The notes below the pieces were generated by a model, which saw only the letters and a list, made by a program, of their open reading frames with translations, ran no database searches and had not been told where the DNA came from. DNA of 64,000 nucleotides, taken from NCBI GenBank assembly GCA_947374865.1, contig CANCDR010000001.1:496001-560000 (forward strand). Direction: 5' to 3'. Below, in pieces: positions 26,953 through 36,631 of this stretch (its first letter is position 1; each line of letters begins with the position of its first letter). The DNA comes from Oxalobacteraceae bacterium (lineage in GTDB: Bacteria > Pseudomonadota > Gammaproteobacteria > Burkholderiales > Burkholderiaceae_D). A program made the translations under genes and the position numbers.

Positions 26953-28806
26953 TTATTTTGTGTCTTGCGTCGGAGGCCGAACGACGACCGGCAAGAGCAG
27001 ATGCGAAGGCCGGCGCTGATCAAGAAAGACCCTGTTGGTCGCCACCACTGGCGTACTGTCGGTGCCGGCCGGCGCGCCGGTATTGGGATTGATGTCGAAA
27101 TGGGGGAAATTACTGCTGGAGATGTCGACACGAATCCGGTGTCCTGCGGCGAACAGATTACTGGTCGGGAAAGCCTGGATCTGGATCGGGTAGACGGCAT
27201 CTGCTTCCATGAGTTCTGATTTTTCAAACGAATTCCGAAAACGCATCCGCAGTATGCCATGCACAAGATTGATGGAGCAAGCCTGCGGATAATCTTCGCT
27301 GGGCGGATAAACATCGATGAGCTTGATGGTGAAGTCGGTATCGCGTGCCGAGGAAGATACCCACAGGTGCGCGACGATCGGACCAGTCACCTCGATCGCG
27401 TTTTCCAGCGGCTCGGTCTGAAACACCAGCACATCGGCGCGCTCAGCCAGGGCCTGATACGGCGGCGTGGCACCAAAAATAGCCGCCGTCTCGCGCTGAT
27501 CGAAGGCGCCGGCTACCATGATCGGCGCACCGGAGGCAATTGCGCCGCCGATGGTCGGCACCGGATCGGATGGATCAAATTGATACTGTAAAAATGCGTG
27601 ATCGACCTGCGGTGCGGCAGTCGATAAAAGTCCGTTGGCATGCAGATGATACGGCGTTGGCTGCGCGTCGGGCAGCGGCCAGTCGGCTTCGTCGCGCCAG
27701 CGACCGCCATGCTCGAGGCGACCAGCGGCATTTTTTTTGCCACTGCCGCCACCCATAACGAATATTTTCACCGGCGTTGGAAAATAATCCGGTGCATCGC
27801 TCTGTCGCAGATATCGATCGAACCAGGCGCGACGTAAGGATAAATAATCCGGCGCGACATGATCGTCAAGCGTTGCCGCCGTTCCAAAGTCTACGTCGCC
27901 GGCATATGTCACCGAGCGCTGACCATGCGTCCAGGGGCCCATTAAAAGTTTTACCGGACCGCGCTTGCAAGCTGAGAGACCAATATAATTTTCGGTGGCT
28001 GTCATGGCATACGGATCAAACCAGCTACTCACATGCACCATTGGTACATCGGCAAATTCGGCATATCGGCCACGCGCATACAAGGCCGGCTGTTGCCAGA
28101 ACGGGGTAAACAATTCGTTCTGCCATTGTTCGACGACCGCCTGCTCGTACTCTGGCGCTGCGCTCAGGGGTGAGTGGCCAATTTTCCATGGCATGACCCA
28201 CATCCACTCACGCAGATTTTGTGCTGCCAGCGCGGCCTTGCGTGCGGGATTAGCCTTCGTTTCAGGCGCTAATTGCGCATGTTTGTAGGACCAGGTGAGC
28301 TGTTTGAGTTCGAATGCGCCACCCTGGCGGATACCGCTGTGATAGGCGCTGGAAAAGCCCCCCGAATCAAGGAACATCGCGCTTAAACCCGCCGGTGCAA
28401 ATGCTGCCAGTGCTGTCTGCACATGCGCACCGTAAGACAGCCCCATGGTTCCGACGCGTCCATTACACCAAGACTGACGCATGATCCAGGCCAGCGTATC
28501 GACGCCGTCTTCACTTTCGTTCAGATATTTTGTAAACACGCCTTCCGAGCCATATCGGCCACGACAATCCTGTAGCACGAACACATACCCTGCGCGAGAA
28601 AACTGCGCCGCCACTTCCGGTTTGGATTTGGCGACCGGATCGTCGCGCGTGATATCGGCATGATTGGTGCCGCGTTTGCCATATGGCGTGCGTTCGAGCA
28701 GCACTGCAAACGGGCCTGGTCCATCGGCAGGAAAATAAATATCCGTTTCCAGACATACGCCATCGCGCATGGGGACCATCACGGATTCGAAGCGCAAACC
28801 GCTCAT
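26953..28806 (-). CDS. CocE/NonD family hydrolase (X-Pro dipeptidyl-peptidase S15-like)
   Basis: A 617-residue alpha/beta hydrolase with the PepX N-terminal domain: MRDGVCLETDIYFP, ERTPYG, QDCRGRYGSEG, the nucleophile elbow GLSYGA (Ser in GxSxG) and MGPWTHG with the catalytic His. The C-terminal jelly-roll domain (~380-600; YLHANGLL, RVDISSSNFPHFDINPNTG) is typical of the CocE/NonD family, which cleaves esters, cephalosporin esters or X-Pro peptides. No signal peptide is seen, so it should be cytoplasmic. One base separates its ATG from the stop of the upstream YfcC-type carrier gene, so the carrier may deliver its substrate. Confidence 0.9.
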   Translation of the reverse strand: MSGLRFESVMVPMRDGVCLETDIYFPADGPGPFAVLLERTPYGKRGTNHADITRDDPVAKSKPEVAAQFSRAGYVFVLQDCRGRYGSEGVFTKYLNESEDGVDTLAWIMRQSWCNGRVGTMGLSYGAHVQTALAAFAPAGLSAMFLDSGGFSSAYHSGIRQGGAFELKQLTWSYKHAQLAPETKANPARKAALAAQNLREWMWVMPWKIGHSPLSAAPEYEQAVVEQWQNELFTPFWQQPALYARGRYAEFADVPMVHVSSWFDPYAMTATENYIGLSACKRGPVKLLMGPWTHGQRSVTYAGDVDFGTAATLDDHVAPDYLSLRRAWFDRYLRQSDAPDYFPTPVKIFVMGGGSGKKNAAGRLEHGGRWRDEADWPLPDAQPTPYHLHANGLLSTAAPQVDHAFLQYQFDPSDPVPTIGGAIASGAPIMVAGAFDQRETAAIFGATPPYQALAERADVLVFQTEPLENAIEVTGPIVAHLWVSSSARDTDFTIKLIDVYPPSEDYPQACSINLVHGILRMRFRNSFEKSELMEADAVYPIQIQAFPTSNLFAAGHRIRVDISSSNFPHFDINPNTGAPAGTDSTPVVATNRVFLDQRRPSHLLLPVVVRPPTQDTK

Positions 28807-28807
28807 C

Positions 28808-30214
28808 TCAATAGCCGATGACGACGGCGATCATCGTCGCGGCGATGGATAGCACAGTAAAAATACCAAAGATCGGCAGCACGAAGCGAAACCAGGCGCC
28901 ATAGGTAATATTAGCGGTAGCCAGATAGGCCAGCAGCATGCCGGAGGTCGGGGCAAACATATTGACTAGTCCGTTACCCAGTAAAAAAGCCAGCACCGTC
29001 GTTTGCCCGCTCACCCCCACCGTTTGGGCAATGGGCCCAAGAATAGGAATGCTCAGCGCAGCCTTGGCCGAAGTAGAGGGAATCAATAAGGTGAGGAACA
29101 TTTCAAATACCATCACCAGCGGCGCGACCAGGATCGGTGACAGATGCGCGACCTGATCCGACGCGACTGCAATGATCGTGTCAAGAATGCGCCCTTCGCG
29201 CAATACCAATTCGACTGCACGCGCCATGCCGATCAGTAGCGCTGCCAGCATCATTGATTTCATGCCGTCGACAAAGGCATGCGCACCTTCGCGCGGCGAC
29301 ATCCCCGCTGCCAGCGCCATGATGACTGCTGTCAGCACAAACAGCGAAGCAAATTGCACATCCCGCCAGCCAAGCACCGCCGAGCCGTAGATCAGCATCA
29401 CGACGGTCGCGCTGACCGTCAGCAAAACAGCAAAATGGCGTGCCGATAAACGACCACCATGCCAATCAACGACCTTTCGCGCGCCGTCCTTACCCAGTCT
29501 GAGCACTATCCAGATGGCGATCGCCAGATAGACCGCCCAGATCACAAACCGGAACAGTGCGCCGCTAAATACCGGTACACCCACAATAGGCTGTGCGATC
29601 AGCAAGGCGACCGGATTGGTTACCGAGGCCAGATAACCCACCTTGGCCGCCAGTGTGAGCATGGCAAAGCCGTATAGCTTGCTCAGCCCAAGACGTTCAG
29701 CCAGTGCGATGATGATAGGGATAATCAGCAGATATTCAGAAATCAGACCGAGAAACGTACTGCCAGCCGAGATGGCGATCATGACCACCGGCGTGACCAC
29801 GCCCACCCGACCACCGGACAAAGCAAGTAAGCGCTCAATGCCGGCATCCAGCGCACCTGAAGTACGCAAGACGCCGAACATACCGCCCAACAGCAGGATC
29901 ATAAAAATCAGCCCGGACGACTTGGCCAGTCCGGCAGGAATGGACGTCACCATGGCCGCCGGTGACACCGGACTCACTCGCTCACTCTTTGCCGACTGCG
30001 GTATCAAGGCGGCTGGCGATAATTCTTTTGCCAGCTCCTGGTAAGTTCCCGGCACGACAGCAGCAGTTTCAGAACTGCCGCGCCGCTGGTATTCGCCGGA
30101 AGGGATAGTCCAGGTCAGCGCAATGGCGATCGCCAGCGCTGTGAACATCATCATGACGGGATCAAGCGCCCAACGACGCTTAGTGGTATTGCCTTTACTG
30201 TCGATGTGGCTCAT
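28808..30214 (-). CDS. YfcC family carrier (putative basic amino acid/peptide or carboxylate transporter)
   Basis: A 468-residue integral membrane protein with about 12 hydrophobic segments. It matches the YfcC family (C4-dicarboxylate carrier/ArgT-related part of the ion transporter superfamily): N-terminal TWTIPSGEYQR, a hydrophilic loop (~45-85), then GLIFMILLLGGMFGVL, STFLGLISEYLLIIPII and LIPSTSAKAALSIPILGPIA, the paired re-entrant-loop signature. It lies 62 bp after the TonB receptor gene and 1 bp before the CocE/NonD gene. A role in moving a periplasmic peptide, amino acid or acid inward is likely; the substrate is unknown. Confidence 0.82.
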   Translation of the reverse strand: MSHIDSKGNTTKRRWALDPVMMMFTALAIAIALTWTIPSGEYQRRGSSETAAVVPGTYQELAKELSPAALIPQSAKSERVSPVSPAAMVTSIPAGLAKSSGLIFMILLLGGMFGVLRTSGALDAGIERLLALSGGRVGVVTPVVMIAISAGSTFLGLISEYLLIIPIIIALAERLGLSKLYGFAMLTLAAKVGYLASVTNPVALLIAQPIVGVPVFSGALFRFVIWAVYLAIAIWIVLRLGKDGARKVVDWHGGRLSARHFAVLLTVSATVVMLIYGSAVLGWRDVQFASLFVLTAVIMALAAGMSPREGAHAFVDGMKSMMLAALLIGMARAVELVLREGRILDTIIAVASDQVAHLSPILVAPLVMVFEMFLTLLIPSTSAKAALSIPILGPIAQTVGVSGQTTVLAFLLGNGLVNMFAPTSGMLLAYLATANITYGAWFRFVLPIFGIFTVLSIAATMIAVVIGY

Positions 30215-30247
30215 GCCATTCCCGTCTTGATATTTTTCTTACTTAGA

Positions 30248-30285
30248 ACTTATTTAAAACTTATTTAAAACTTATTTAAAACTTA
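30248..30285. repeat. 11-bp tandem repeat at the 3' end of the TonB receptor gene
   Basis: Three perfect copies of ACTTATTTAAA (30248-30258, 30259-30269, 30270-30280) plus a partial fourth (30281-30285). The last copies include the stop codon and final codons of the receptor gene, read on the minus strand as repeated AAGTTTTAAAT. It looks like slippage duplication of the gene end. Confidence 0.85.
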
Positions 30286-33134
30286 CTCGCGACCTTGACG
30301 TAGAAATACCGGCCGCGAATATCGTAGGTGTACATATCAAAATTGATCGGATTATTAGCCGCAGACGCTGGTGGCTGTTTATCGAACACGTTATCAATAC
30401 CGAAGGTGAAGTTGAACGCTGAACCAGGCAGCTTGAAGCCGGCCTGTAAATCATTGTAGTAGATGGCCGGCAGTGTACCGCCGTTGACGAGGTTATTCGG
30501 TAAATCGTCACTGCTGCCGATGTAGCGCATTTTCCAGCCAGCCGACATGTCGGTCGCCAGATAACGCACACCAGCCTGGCCCTTCAGACGCGGAAAGGTC
30601 GAACGCGGCTGATCGGATTTGCCGGCACGGTCATCAATCACGGTCGTGCCGTCAGGCTGTGGCAGGTAAGACTTGAAACTCTGCAGATACGACACATCCA
30701 AGGCCGTGTCAATTTTTGCGCCCGCTACCGGAAAGATGTAGCGCGCCGTCGCATCTACACCAGCGACTTCAATCCGGCTCAGATTCACCACTGCCTGCGT
30801 CAACATCGTGATTTCGCCAGTAGGACCGCGCTTAACCAGATCGCAGAAGTTCCCTGTCTTGGCGCAGGACTGCAAAATCTGCGTCGCACTTTGTGCAGCA
30901 ATCGCGTCTTTGACTTTGATCAAAAATTTATCTGCTGTGAGCGTCAGACCCGGGATCGACTCAGGCGTCAATGCAATACCCAGACTATAGGTGTCGGCAG
31001 TCTCGGCCTTCAGATTGGTATTGCCAGCGGTGATGCCGCGCGCCAGACCGCCGTTGTATTGGCTCTGATTATAGTTCGATGGCACACCAGCGCAGCCGGG
31101 TTGGCCTGCTCCGCCACCGTTACACGGATCGACACCGGGGAAGTTCGTCTGCCGCTGCCCCTGGTACAGTTCGAGAATCGACGGTGCGCGGAAACCCTGT
31201 GAGTAAGTACCACGCAAGAGCATGGAACTGACAGGCCGGTACAGGATGCCCAGCTTGGCCGTAGCCTTAGCGCCGACAGTGGAATATTTCGAGTAACGCA
31301 CCGCTGCATCGAGGTCGAGTTTTTTAATCCCCGACAAATTCGCCAGCACAGGCGCATTCAATTCTGCATAAGCTTCATGCAAATCGTAGGAGCCATTGGT
31401 GGCATCACGGCTTTGCGCAGACGTCGGCGACTGTGGCACACCGGCGAGCAGCGGCAGCACGGTCGAAGCGGTCGCAGCGAATGCATCCGGCAGATCATAG
31501 GCTGACTCACGGCGATATTCGTAACCCGTTGCCAGGCCTAATGGACCACCTTGTAACTGCATCAGACTGCGCGTGGCATTGATGCTCAAATCGCTCTGGC
31601 TGGTGCCGTTGAGATCATGTCCGTTATAGCGAATGTAGTTCGCCATTTCCGGCGTGATGGCGCCAAAGATATTGAGCGGAACACATCCTGGCGCAGCCGC
31701 ACACACTGTCGGCGAAGCCAGCGCGCGATAGACATTATCCAGATTGACCTGATTGATGGCGTCGAAGGTCGCCTTGGTTTTCGAATACGTGTAAGTCGCA
31801 TCCCACTGCCAGCTGCCTAAAAATTGTGCCGTGCCATCCAGCCCGAGCAAAATGCGCGAGGTATCGACGTTTTGAATATTCACCCGGTTACCGACTTCCA
31901 CCGGCACCCGCTGAATACGGAATACCGAACCCGAAAATGCCAGCGCATTCGCCAGCGGCACACCATTGGCAGTACCGAAAGGATTGTAGGCCTGATTGTT
32001 TGGAATGCTAAAGCCATTACTGCCGCGCACATCCAGTGAGTACGGCGCATACAGCTGACTCGATTCGCGCGACGACGTTAATGCTTCGATGCGCGCGGTA
32101 ATATCGTCATTGAGCGCGAACGTTCCGCGGGCAAAGAAGCCGGTGCGCTTGCTCGGTCCGGTCGAATAAATTCCCTGACCTTGGGTATTGTAGTAGTCGC
32201 CAGCCAGCGTCGCGCTGTGGAAGCTATTGTCAGCTGTATTGGCCGTGCCAATGGTGTTCACGCCGGCATTGCGGGCGACTGCCGTCGCAGCGCTCGAGGC
32301 AAAGCCGGTGGCAGTGCCAAAGTATGCGTTATTCGACAAACCCGGCAAAATATACAGACCTTGCGGGCTGGTCGGCGCAGCCGTTAATGGTGTCAAGGCA
32401 GTCGTGGTCAGCGCGCGGTCTGAGGTTAGGATCGGCTTTGAATCGTTATAACTGGCCGACAGAAAAACCGAACCCTTGGCAAAGCGCTTACCCCAGTTCA
32501 GGTAACCGCTGACGTTATCATTGTCGCCTTGCGATGTTCTGCCCAGTCGCAGATCACTCTCGAATCCGTCCAGCTTGGCGCGGGTATGAATATTGACGAC
32601 GCCGGCAATCGCATCGGCACCATAGATCGCCGAAGCGCCGTCCTTGAGGACTTCAATATGGTCGATGATACCGAGCGGGATAGTATTGAGATCGACAAAA
32701 TCGCGAAATCCGCGGCCACCTGCGGCGTTCACCCAACGGTGCCCGTCGACCAGCACCAGCGTACGGTTACCACTGCCCTCGGCGCTACCGAGATAGCGCA
32801 GGTTAATCGAACTCACGCCAAAGGCAGTACCTTGGGTACCATTCGAATTCAGACTCACGCCAACATTCGGCAGGCTCTGCAGCAAATCACCGACCGAAGT
32901 CGGCGCGGTGAAATTCATATCTGCGCGGGTCAGGGTCACCATAGGTCCGACGGTATCGGCATCGCGGCGTGCAATCCGTGAACCGGTCACGACCAGCTGT
33001 TCAGGTGCAGCAGAGACGGCAGATGCGGCGGCAGATGCCTCACCGGCGACCTGCGCGTGACCAACCTGGGCCGTCAGGGCACCCATCGAAAAGAGCGTCG
33101 CCGCCCTAACATACTTACCCAATTTTGCAGTCAT
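30276..33134 (-). CDS. TonB-dependent outer-membrane receptor (unknown substrate)
   Basis: About 952 residues from ATG 33132-33134, chosen over the longer frame (to 33251) for its GGAG Shine-Dalgarno and the signal peptide ending VGHAQ. The plug domain shows [28 protein letters not shown] and [24 protein letters not shown]; a long beta-barrel ends in the aromatic-rich [10 protein letters not shown]. It belongs to the large oligomer-type receptors, like the receptor of the pectin locus but diverged. It heads the group with a YfcC carrier, a CocE/NonD hydrolase and a LysR regulator. The ligand is unknown; a peptide or ester would fit the partners. Confidence 0.92.
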   Translation of the reverse strand: MTAKLGKYVRAATLFSMGALTAQVGHAQVAGEASAAASAVSAAPEQLVVTGSRIARRDADTVGPMVTLTRADMNFTAPTSVGDLLQSLPNVGVSLNSNGTQGTAFGVSSINLRYLGSAEGSGNRTLVLVDGHRWVNAAGGRGFRDFVDLNTIPLGIIDHIEVLKDGASAIYGADAIAGVVNIHTRAKLDGFESDLRLGRTSQGDNDNVSGYLNWGKRFAKGSVFLSASYNDSKPILTSDRALTTTALTPLTAAPTSPQGLYILPGLSNNAYFGTATGFASSAATAVARNAGVNTIGTANTADNSFHSATLAGDYYNTQGQGIYSTGPSKRTGFFARGTFALNDDITARIEALTSSRESSQLYAPYSLDVRGSNGFSIPNNQAYNPFGTANGVPLANALAFSGSVFRIQRVPVEVGNRVNIQNVDTSRILLGLDGTAQFLGSWQWDATYTYSKTKATFDAINQVNLDNVYRALASPTVCAAAPGCVPLNIFGAITPEMANYIRYNGHDLNGTSQSDLSINATRSLMQLQGGPLGLATGYEYRRESAYDLPDAFAATASTVLPLLAGVPQSPTSAQSRDATNGSYDLHEAYAELNAPVLANLSGIKKLDLDAAVRYSKYSTVGAKATAKLGILYRPVSSMLLRGTYSQGFRAPSILELYQGQRQTNFPGVDPCNGGGAGQPGCAGVPSNYNQSQYNGGLARGITAGNTNLKAETADTYSLGIALTPESIPGLTLTADKFLIKVKDAIAAQSATQILQSCAKTGNFCDLVKRGPTGEITMLTQAVVNLSRIEVAGVDATARYIFPVAGAKIDTALDVSYLQSFKSYLPQPDGTTVIDDRAGKSDQPRSTFPRLKGQAGVRYLATDMSAGWKMRYIGSSDDLPNNLVNGGTLPAIYYNDLQAGFKLPGSAFNFTFGIDNVFDKQPPASAANNPINFDMYTYDIRGRYFYVKVASKF

Positions 33135-33313
33135 TGATTTCTCCACACGATGAATTGTCCGACGCGTCAGATCGCCACGGTTATTACAGTTTGGGAGAAT
33201 AGTTGCGGTGGAGAATGAAATCAATCTTATAGCAAAAATAGCGCACTCCATAAGAAATTGGTATAGGGTGGCGCTCTGTCCCTCTCGTTCTCTGTGCCTC
33301 TACATTATCGACA

Positions 33314-34234
33314 CTACACAGCGGATTTTTCTACCGAAGCCGGCGCCGGCGCCAGTGCCAGGGCCGCCGCCACCGTCGCATAACGCAGGCGCATTCCCAG
33401 CTCGGTCTTCATGCGCCGATTGATGATGCGCCGCGATTCGGACATGAATGACAGCAGCATGGGCGAGACAATTTTCTGTAATTCTGCCCTTGCCAGGCGC
33501 GGCGGATGCGGCAGCTGGTAAGCATCGGCAACGGCGTCAAAGTAAGCCGCCATTTTCATGTCACTGTCGTCGACGGCATTCACCACCCGTCCCGGCAAGG
33601 CACGAAAGATCGCCAGCGCCAGCAGATGGGCCAGATCGTCGGCATGGATATGATTGGTGTAGACATCATCCTGCTCGGCCAAGGCCGGCGTGCCTTTTTG
33701 CAAACGTTCCAGGGGCAGACGATCGGCGGCATAAATACCGGGCACCCGAATAATGCTCAGCCGGCTGTGTGAGCGCCTGGCCCAGCCGCGCAAGACCTGT
33801 TCTGCATCCACCCGGCGCACCGCGCGGGCATTGTGCGGCATCACAGGACGCGTCTCGTCAATGATGGCACCATCACAGTCACCGTACACGCCGGTGGTGC
33901 TGACATAAACGAGTATGGCGCGCTCAGGTAAAATAGCGCACAGATTGCGGGTTCGGCGATCCTGCGTTCCGCTCGACTGGGGCGGCGCCAGATGGACGAC
34001 GATGTTGGCCAGTCGTGCCAGACGTGCCAGCGTGGACGGTACATCGAGGTCGGCGACGATGGGAATAGCGCCCGCATCACGCAATTGCTGGCAACGTGCG
34101 GGCTGGCTGGTAACGGCAAATAAACGGAAGCGCCCACGCAACAAAGGCAGCAGCCGCATACCGACATCGCCGCAGCCGAGTATCATGAGGCGTGGCAGAC
34201 CCAAAGTCGTTTTTTTAATAGCAGTTTTTTTCAT
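33314..34234 (-). CDS. NAD-dependent epimerase/dehydratase-like protein (YeeZ type)
   Basis: About 306 residues from ATG 34232-34234; a longer frame to 34285 overlaps the divergent reductase gene and is rejected. The N-terminal Rossmann loop LGCGDVGMRLL (GxGxxG), VYVSTTGVYGD and HADDLAHLLALAI are seen. The pattern is that of atypical SDR proteins such as E. coli YeeZ, whose enzymatic role is unproven; a classical YxxxK pair is not obvious. The C terminus is alanine- and proline-rich. Its ATG lies only 12 bp from the divergent reductase ATG. Confidence 0.82.
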   Translation of the reverse strand: MKKTAIKKTTLGLPRLMILGCGDVGMRLLPLLRGRFRLFAVTSQPARCQQLRDAGAIPIVADLDVPSTLARLARLANIVVHLAPPQSSGTQDRRTRNLCAILPERAILVYVSTTGVYGDCDGAIIDETRPVMPHNARAVRRVDAEQVLRGWARRSHSRLSIIRVPGIYAADRLPLERLQKGTPALAEQDDVYTNHIHADDLAHLLALAIFRALPGRVVNAVDDSDMKMAAYFDAVADAYQLPHPPRLARAELQKIVSPMLLSFMSESRRIINRRMKTELGMRLRYATVAAALALAPAPASVEKSAV

Positions 34235-34246
34235 CTTCAGGATTGT

Positions 34247-35275
34247 ATGACTTTTCAAGTAACAGTTGAGCCAAGCGGTAGGCAATTTCCCTGCGAGGCA
34301 GACGAAACCATTCTTGCCGCCGCCTTACGCGCCGGTGTAGGTCTCCCTTATGGCTGTAAAAATGGCGCCTGTGGCAGCTGCAAGGGCAAATGTATTTCTG
34401 GTCAGGTTGTGCACGGCACGCATCAGGAAAAAACCTTATCAGCGGCGGAAGAAGTGGCCGGTGGCGCACTGTTTTGCTGTGCCACGCCGCAGTCCGACGT
34501 GGTGATTGAAGCGCGCGAAGTGCAGGGACTGGATGACTACCCGATCCGCAAGATGCCCTCACGCGTAGCCAAGTTGGAAAAACTGTCGGACGATGTGATG
34601 CTGGTCGCGCTGCAGCTGCCGGCTAACGAACGCCTGCAATATCGCGCCGGTCAGTACATCGAGTTCCTCTTGCGTGATAATAAACGGCGCAGCTATAGCA
34701 TGGCCAATGCACCGCATCTGGATGAGCAGATCACCCTGCATGTGCGTCACATGCCGGGCGGCTTATTTACCGATCAGGTTTTTTCCACGCTGAAAGAGCG
34801 CGACATCCTGCGTTTTGAAGGCCCCCTGGGCACCTTCTTTTTGCGCGAAGAATCTGATAAACCCATCGTCCTGCTGGCCTCGGGTACCGGCTTTGCGCCG
34901 ATCAAGGCAATTATCGAGCAAGCCATCCACATCGACAGCAACCGACCAATGACCCTGTACTGGGGCGGTCGTCGTCCGGCGGATTTATATATGCATGCAC
35001 TGTGCGAAGAATGGGCCAGCAAGCTGCCGCATTTTAAGTATGTGCCAGTGGTATCGAATGCCACCGCCGAAGATCAGTGGCAGGGACGCGACGGCTTCGT
35101 GCATCAGGCAGTCATCAAAGATCTGCCGGATCTGTCGGGCTATCAGGTCTATGCCTGCGGTGCGCCGATCGTAGTGGATTCAGCAAAGAGGGATTTTGTT
35201 GAAAAGTGCCGGCTGCCCGAAGATGAATTTTACGCCGACTCATTTACTACTGAAGCCGATCTGGCGAAAGCCTGA
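34247..35275 (+). CDS. Ferredoxin-NAD(P)H flavoreductase (CDP-6-deoxy-delta-3,4-glucoseen reductase-like)
   Basis: A 342-residue redox protein: N-terminal plant-type [2Fe-2S] domain (CKNGACGSCKGKC, ~37-49, plus a distal Cys near 75 in LFCCATP), an FAD-binding domain with RSYSMANAP (~143-151) and an NAD(P)-binding domain with LLASGTGFAPIKAI and a C-terminal YACGAP. The layout is that of AscD/RfbI and phenol hydroxylase reductases. In Burkholderiales this gene stands alone and the partner oxygenase is unknown; no sugar-dideoxy genes are near. An AGGA lies six bases before the ATG. A terminator hairpin follows the stop. Confidence 0.9.
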   Translation: MTFQVTVEPSGRQFPCEADETILAAALRAGVGLPYGCKNGACGSCKGKCISGQVVHGTHQEKTLSAAEEVAGGALFCCATPQSDVVIEAREVQGLDDYPIRKMPSRVAKLEKLSDDVMLVALQLPANERLQYRAGQYIEFLLRDNKRRSYSMANAPHLDEQITLHVRHMPGGLFTDQVFSTLKERDILRFEGPLGTFFLREESDKPIVLLASGTGFAPIKAIIEQAIHIDSNRPMTLYWGGRRPADLYMHALCEEWASKLPHFKYVPVVSNATAEDQWQGRDGFVHQAVIKDLPDLSGYQVYACGAPIVVDSAKRDFVEKCRLPEDEFYADSFTTEADLAKA

Positions 35276-35287
35276 TCAAGCTTCACG

Positions 35288-35317
35288 CCATGTGCCCCGC
35301 TCAGGGCACATGGTTTT
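35288..35317. terminator. Intrinsic terminator, likely bidirectional
   Basis: A perfect 10-bp stem, CCATGTGCCC (35288-35297) with GGGCACATGG (35304-35313), a 6-nt loop and then TTTT. It lies between the stop codons of the reductase gene and the convergent TerC gene. Confidence 0.8.
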
Positions 35318-35330
35318 AAAACGTGATCGC

Positions 35331-36065
35331 TCAGTCGATCTTGTCTTCCAGGCGCAGTGCGGCCTGTTTGTCTGCTTCGAGCACATCGCGCGCAGTGCGT
35401 CCGGCCTGAACATTATTCCACCAGCCTCCACCCAATACACCGACTGTCAGCAGCAGCGGTAAGTAGGGTGTGCCATGAAAAATCGCTGGCAGATAGGCTT
35501 GAATCGCCTGATCCGAATCGATCATTTCACCCGCCGTCCAGGCGATCAGACCCGCACCGATATAGACCACGATCGGAAATTTATCCATGATTTTCATGAT
35601 CACCGTGCTACCCACGATGATCAGCGGAATCGACAAGGCCAATCCGACGATCAAGAGCGTCCAGTCACCTTTTGCCACGCCGGCGATGGCCAGCGTGTTA
35701 TCCAGACTCATGACGACGTCGGCGATCAGGATTGTTTTAACGGCCGCCGAAAGACTGCTATGCGAATGATGGGCGCCAGCTTCTTCGTCCTGTTCCAGCA
35801 AAAGCTTCAGTGCAATCCATACCAGCAGTAGGCCGCCAAGACACTGCAAGAACGGGATCTTCAGTAACTCCACAGCGACGACAGTGAGCACGATACGCAG
35901 CACGATCGCACCACCGCTACCCCATATAATCGCCCTTCTCTGATGTTGCGCCGGCAGATTGCGCGCCGCCAGCGCGATGACCACCGCGTTATCACCGGAG
36001 AGAACAATATTGACCAGCATGATTTGCAAAAGCTGTGTCAGAAAGGCGGTAGTAAAAATGTCCAT
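35331..36065 (-). CDS. TerC family integral membrane protein (YjbE type)
   Basis: A 244-residue protein with about seven membrane segments and both TerC signatures: NIVLSGDNAVVIALAARNLP near the N terminus and DVVMSLDNTLAIAGVA in the middle, each with the conserved acidic Asp in the membrane. A histidine-containing loop (EEAGAHHSHS, ~92-101) separates the halves. TerC proteins are tied to metal ion export, notably manganese, and to tellurite resistance. The upstream gap to the PAS gene is ~50 bp, too short for a yybP-ykoY manganese riboswitch. Confidence 0.9.
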   Translation of the reverse strand: MDIFTTAFLTQLLQIMLVNIVLSGDNAVVIALAARNLPAQHQRRAIIWGSGGAIVLRIVLTVVAVELLKIPFLQCLGGLLLVWIALKLLLEQDEEAGAHHSHSSLSAAVKTILIADVVMSLDNTLAIAGVAKGDWTLLIVGLALSIPLIIVGSTVIMKIMDKFPIVVYIGAGLIAWTAGEMIDSDQAIQAYLPAIFHGTPYLPLLLTVGVLGGGWWNNVQAGRTARDVLEADKQAALRLEDKID

Positions 36066-36116
36066 TGATCCCGTTTATGATGATTCATCCAAAAAATTTG
36101 CCTAGCTGAGACAGCC

Positions 36117-36545
36117 TTAGCCGGCCTTCGCTTCCAGTTCTGCCAGCCGTTTGCGCAACAGACGGTCTTCGGCAAAGCGCGCCGATTCATCACGGATGAT
36201 GGCGACGATGGCGCTGACTTTTTTCTCCGGCGTGTGCAGCATGGCCACGGTAAACGCAATCGACAGCGAATGGCCGTCTTTATGTAGAGCGGGTACGCGC
36301 AAAACATCATTACCGTAGCGTGTTTCGCCGGTCTCCATGGTCTTGTGATAGCCATCCCAATGCCGCTGACGCTGGCGCTCGGGGATGATCAGATCCAGTG
36401 ACTGACCCAACGCATCGGCTTCGGTGAAACCAAACATGCGCGTGGCCGCCGGGTTCCACAGCGTGATCGCACCACTGCCGTCACAGACCACGATGGCATC
36501 GCCCACAACGTTGACGAGCTGGGCTAAGTCGAGTGTGCTTGTCAT
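36117..36545 (-). CDS. PAS-domain sensor protein (single domain)
   Basis: About 142 residues, nearly all one PAS domain: AIVVCDGSGAITLWNPAATRMFGFTEADALGQSL, LIIPERQRQRHWDGY, then GHSLSIAFTVAMLH and IVAIIRDE, with a short C-terminal coiled coil (~120-142). There is no kinase, GGDEF or HTH output domain, so it must act through a partner. ATG 36543-36545 is chosen because AAGGA lies six bases upstream; an ATG two codons earlier is too close to it. TerC follows on the same strand. Confidence 0.85.
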   Translation of the reverse strand: MTSTLDLAQLVNVVGDAIVVCDGSGAITLWNPAATRMFGFTEADALGQSLDLIIPERQRQRHWDGYHKTMETGETRYGNDVLRVPALHKDGHSLSIAFTVAMLHTPEKKVSAIVAIIRDESARFAEDRLLRKRLAELEAKAG

Positions 36546-36568
36546 ACTCATTCCTTCATATTGAACTC

Positions 36569-36599
36569 AAAAAAAAACGACGTCCTTGCAGACGTCGTT
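36569..36599 (-). terminator. Rho-independent terminator after frc (first copy)
   Basis: Read on the minus strand: stem AACGACGTC / GACGTCGTT (36591-36599 with 36576-36584), a 6-nt loop, then a T run (36569-36577). It lies 33 bp after the frc stop and before the PAS gene. Confidence 0.88.
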
Positions 36600-36631
36600 C
36601 TTGTCACGGACAAAAATAAGAGTCTATTTTT

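Noticed and set aside
36066-36116. Possible manganese riboswitch before the TerC gene
   Set aside because: Only about 50 bp lie between the PAS gene stop and the TerC start, and no yybP-ykoY-like fold is seen.
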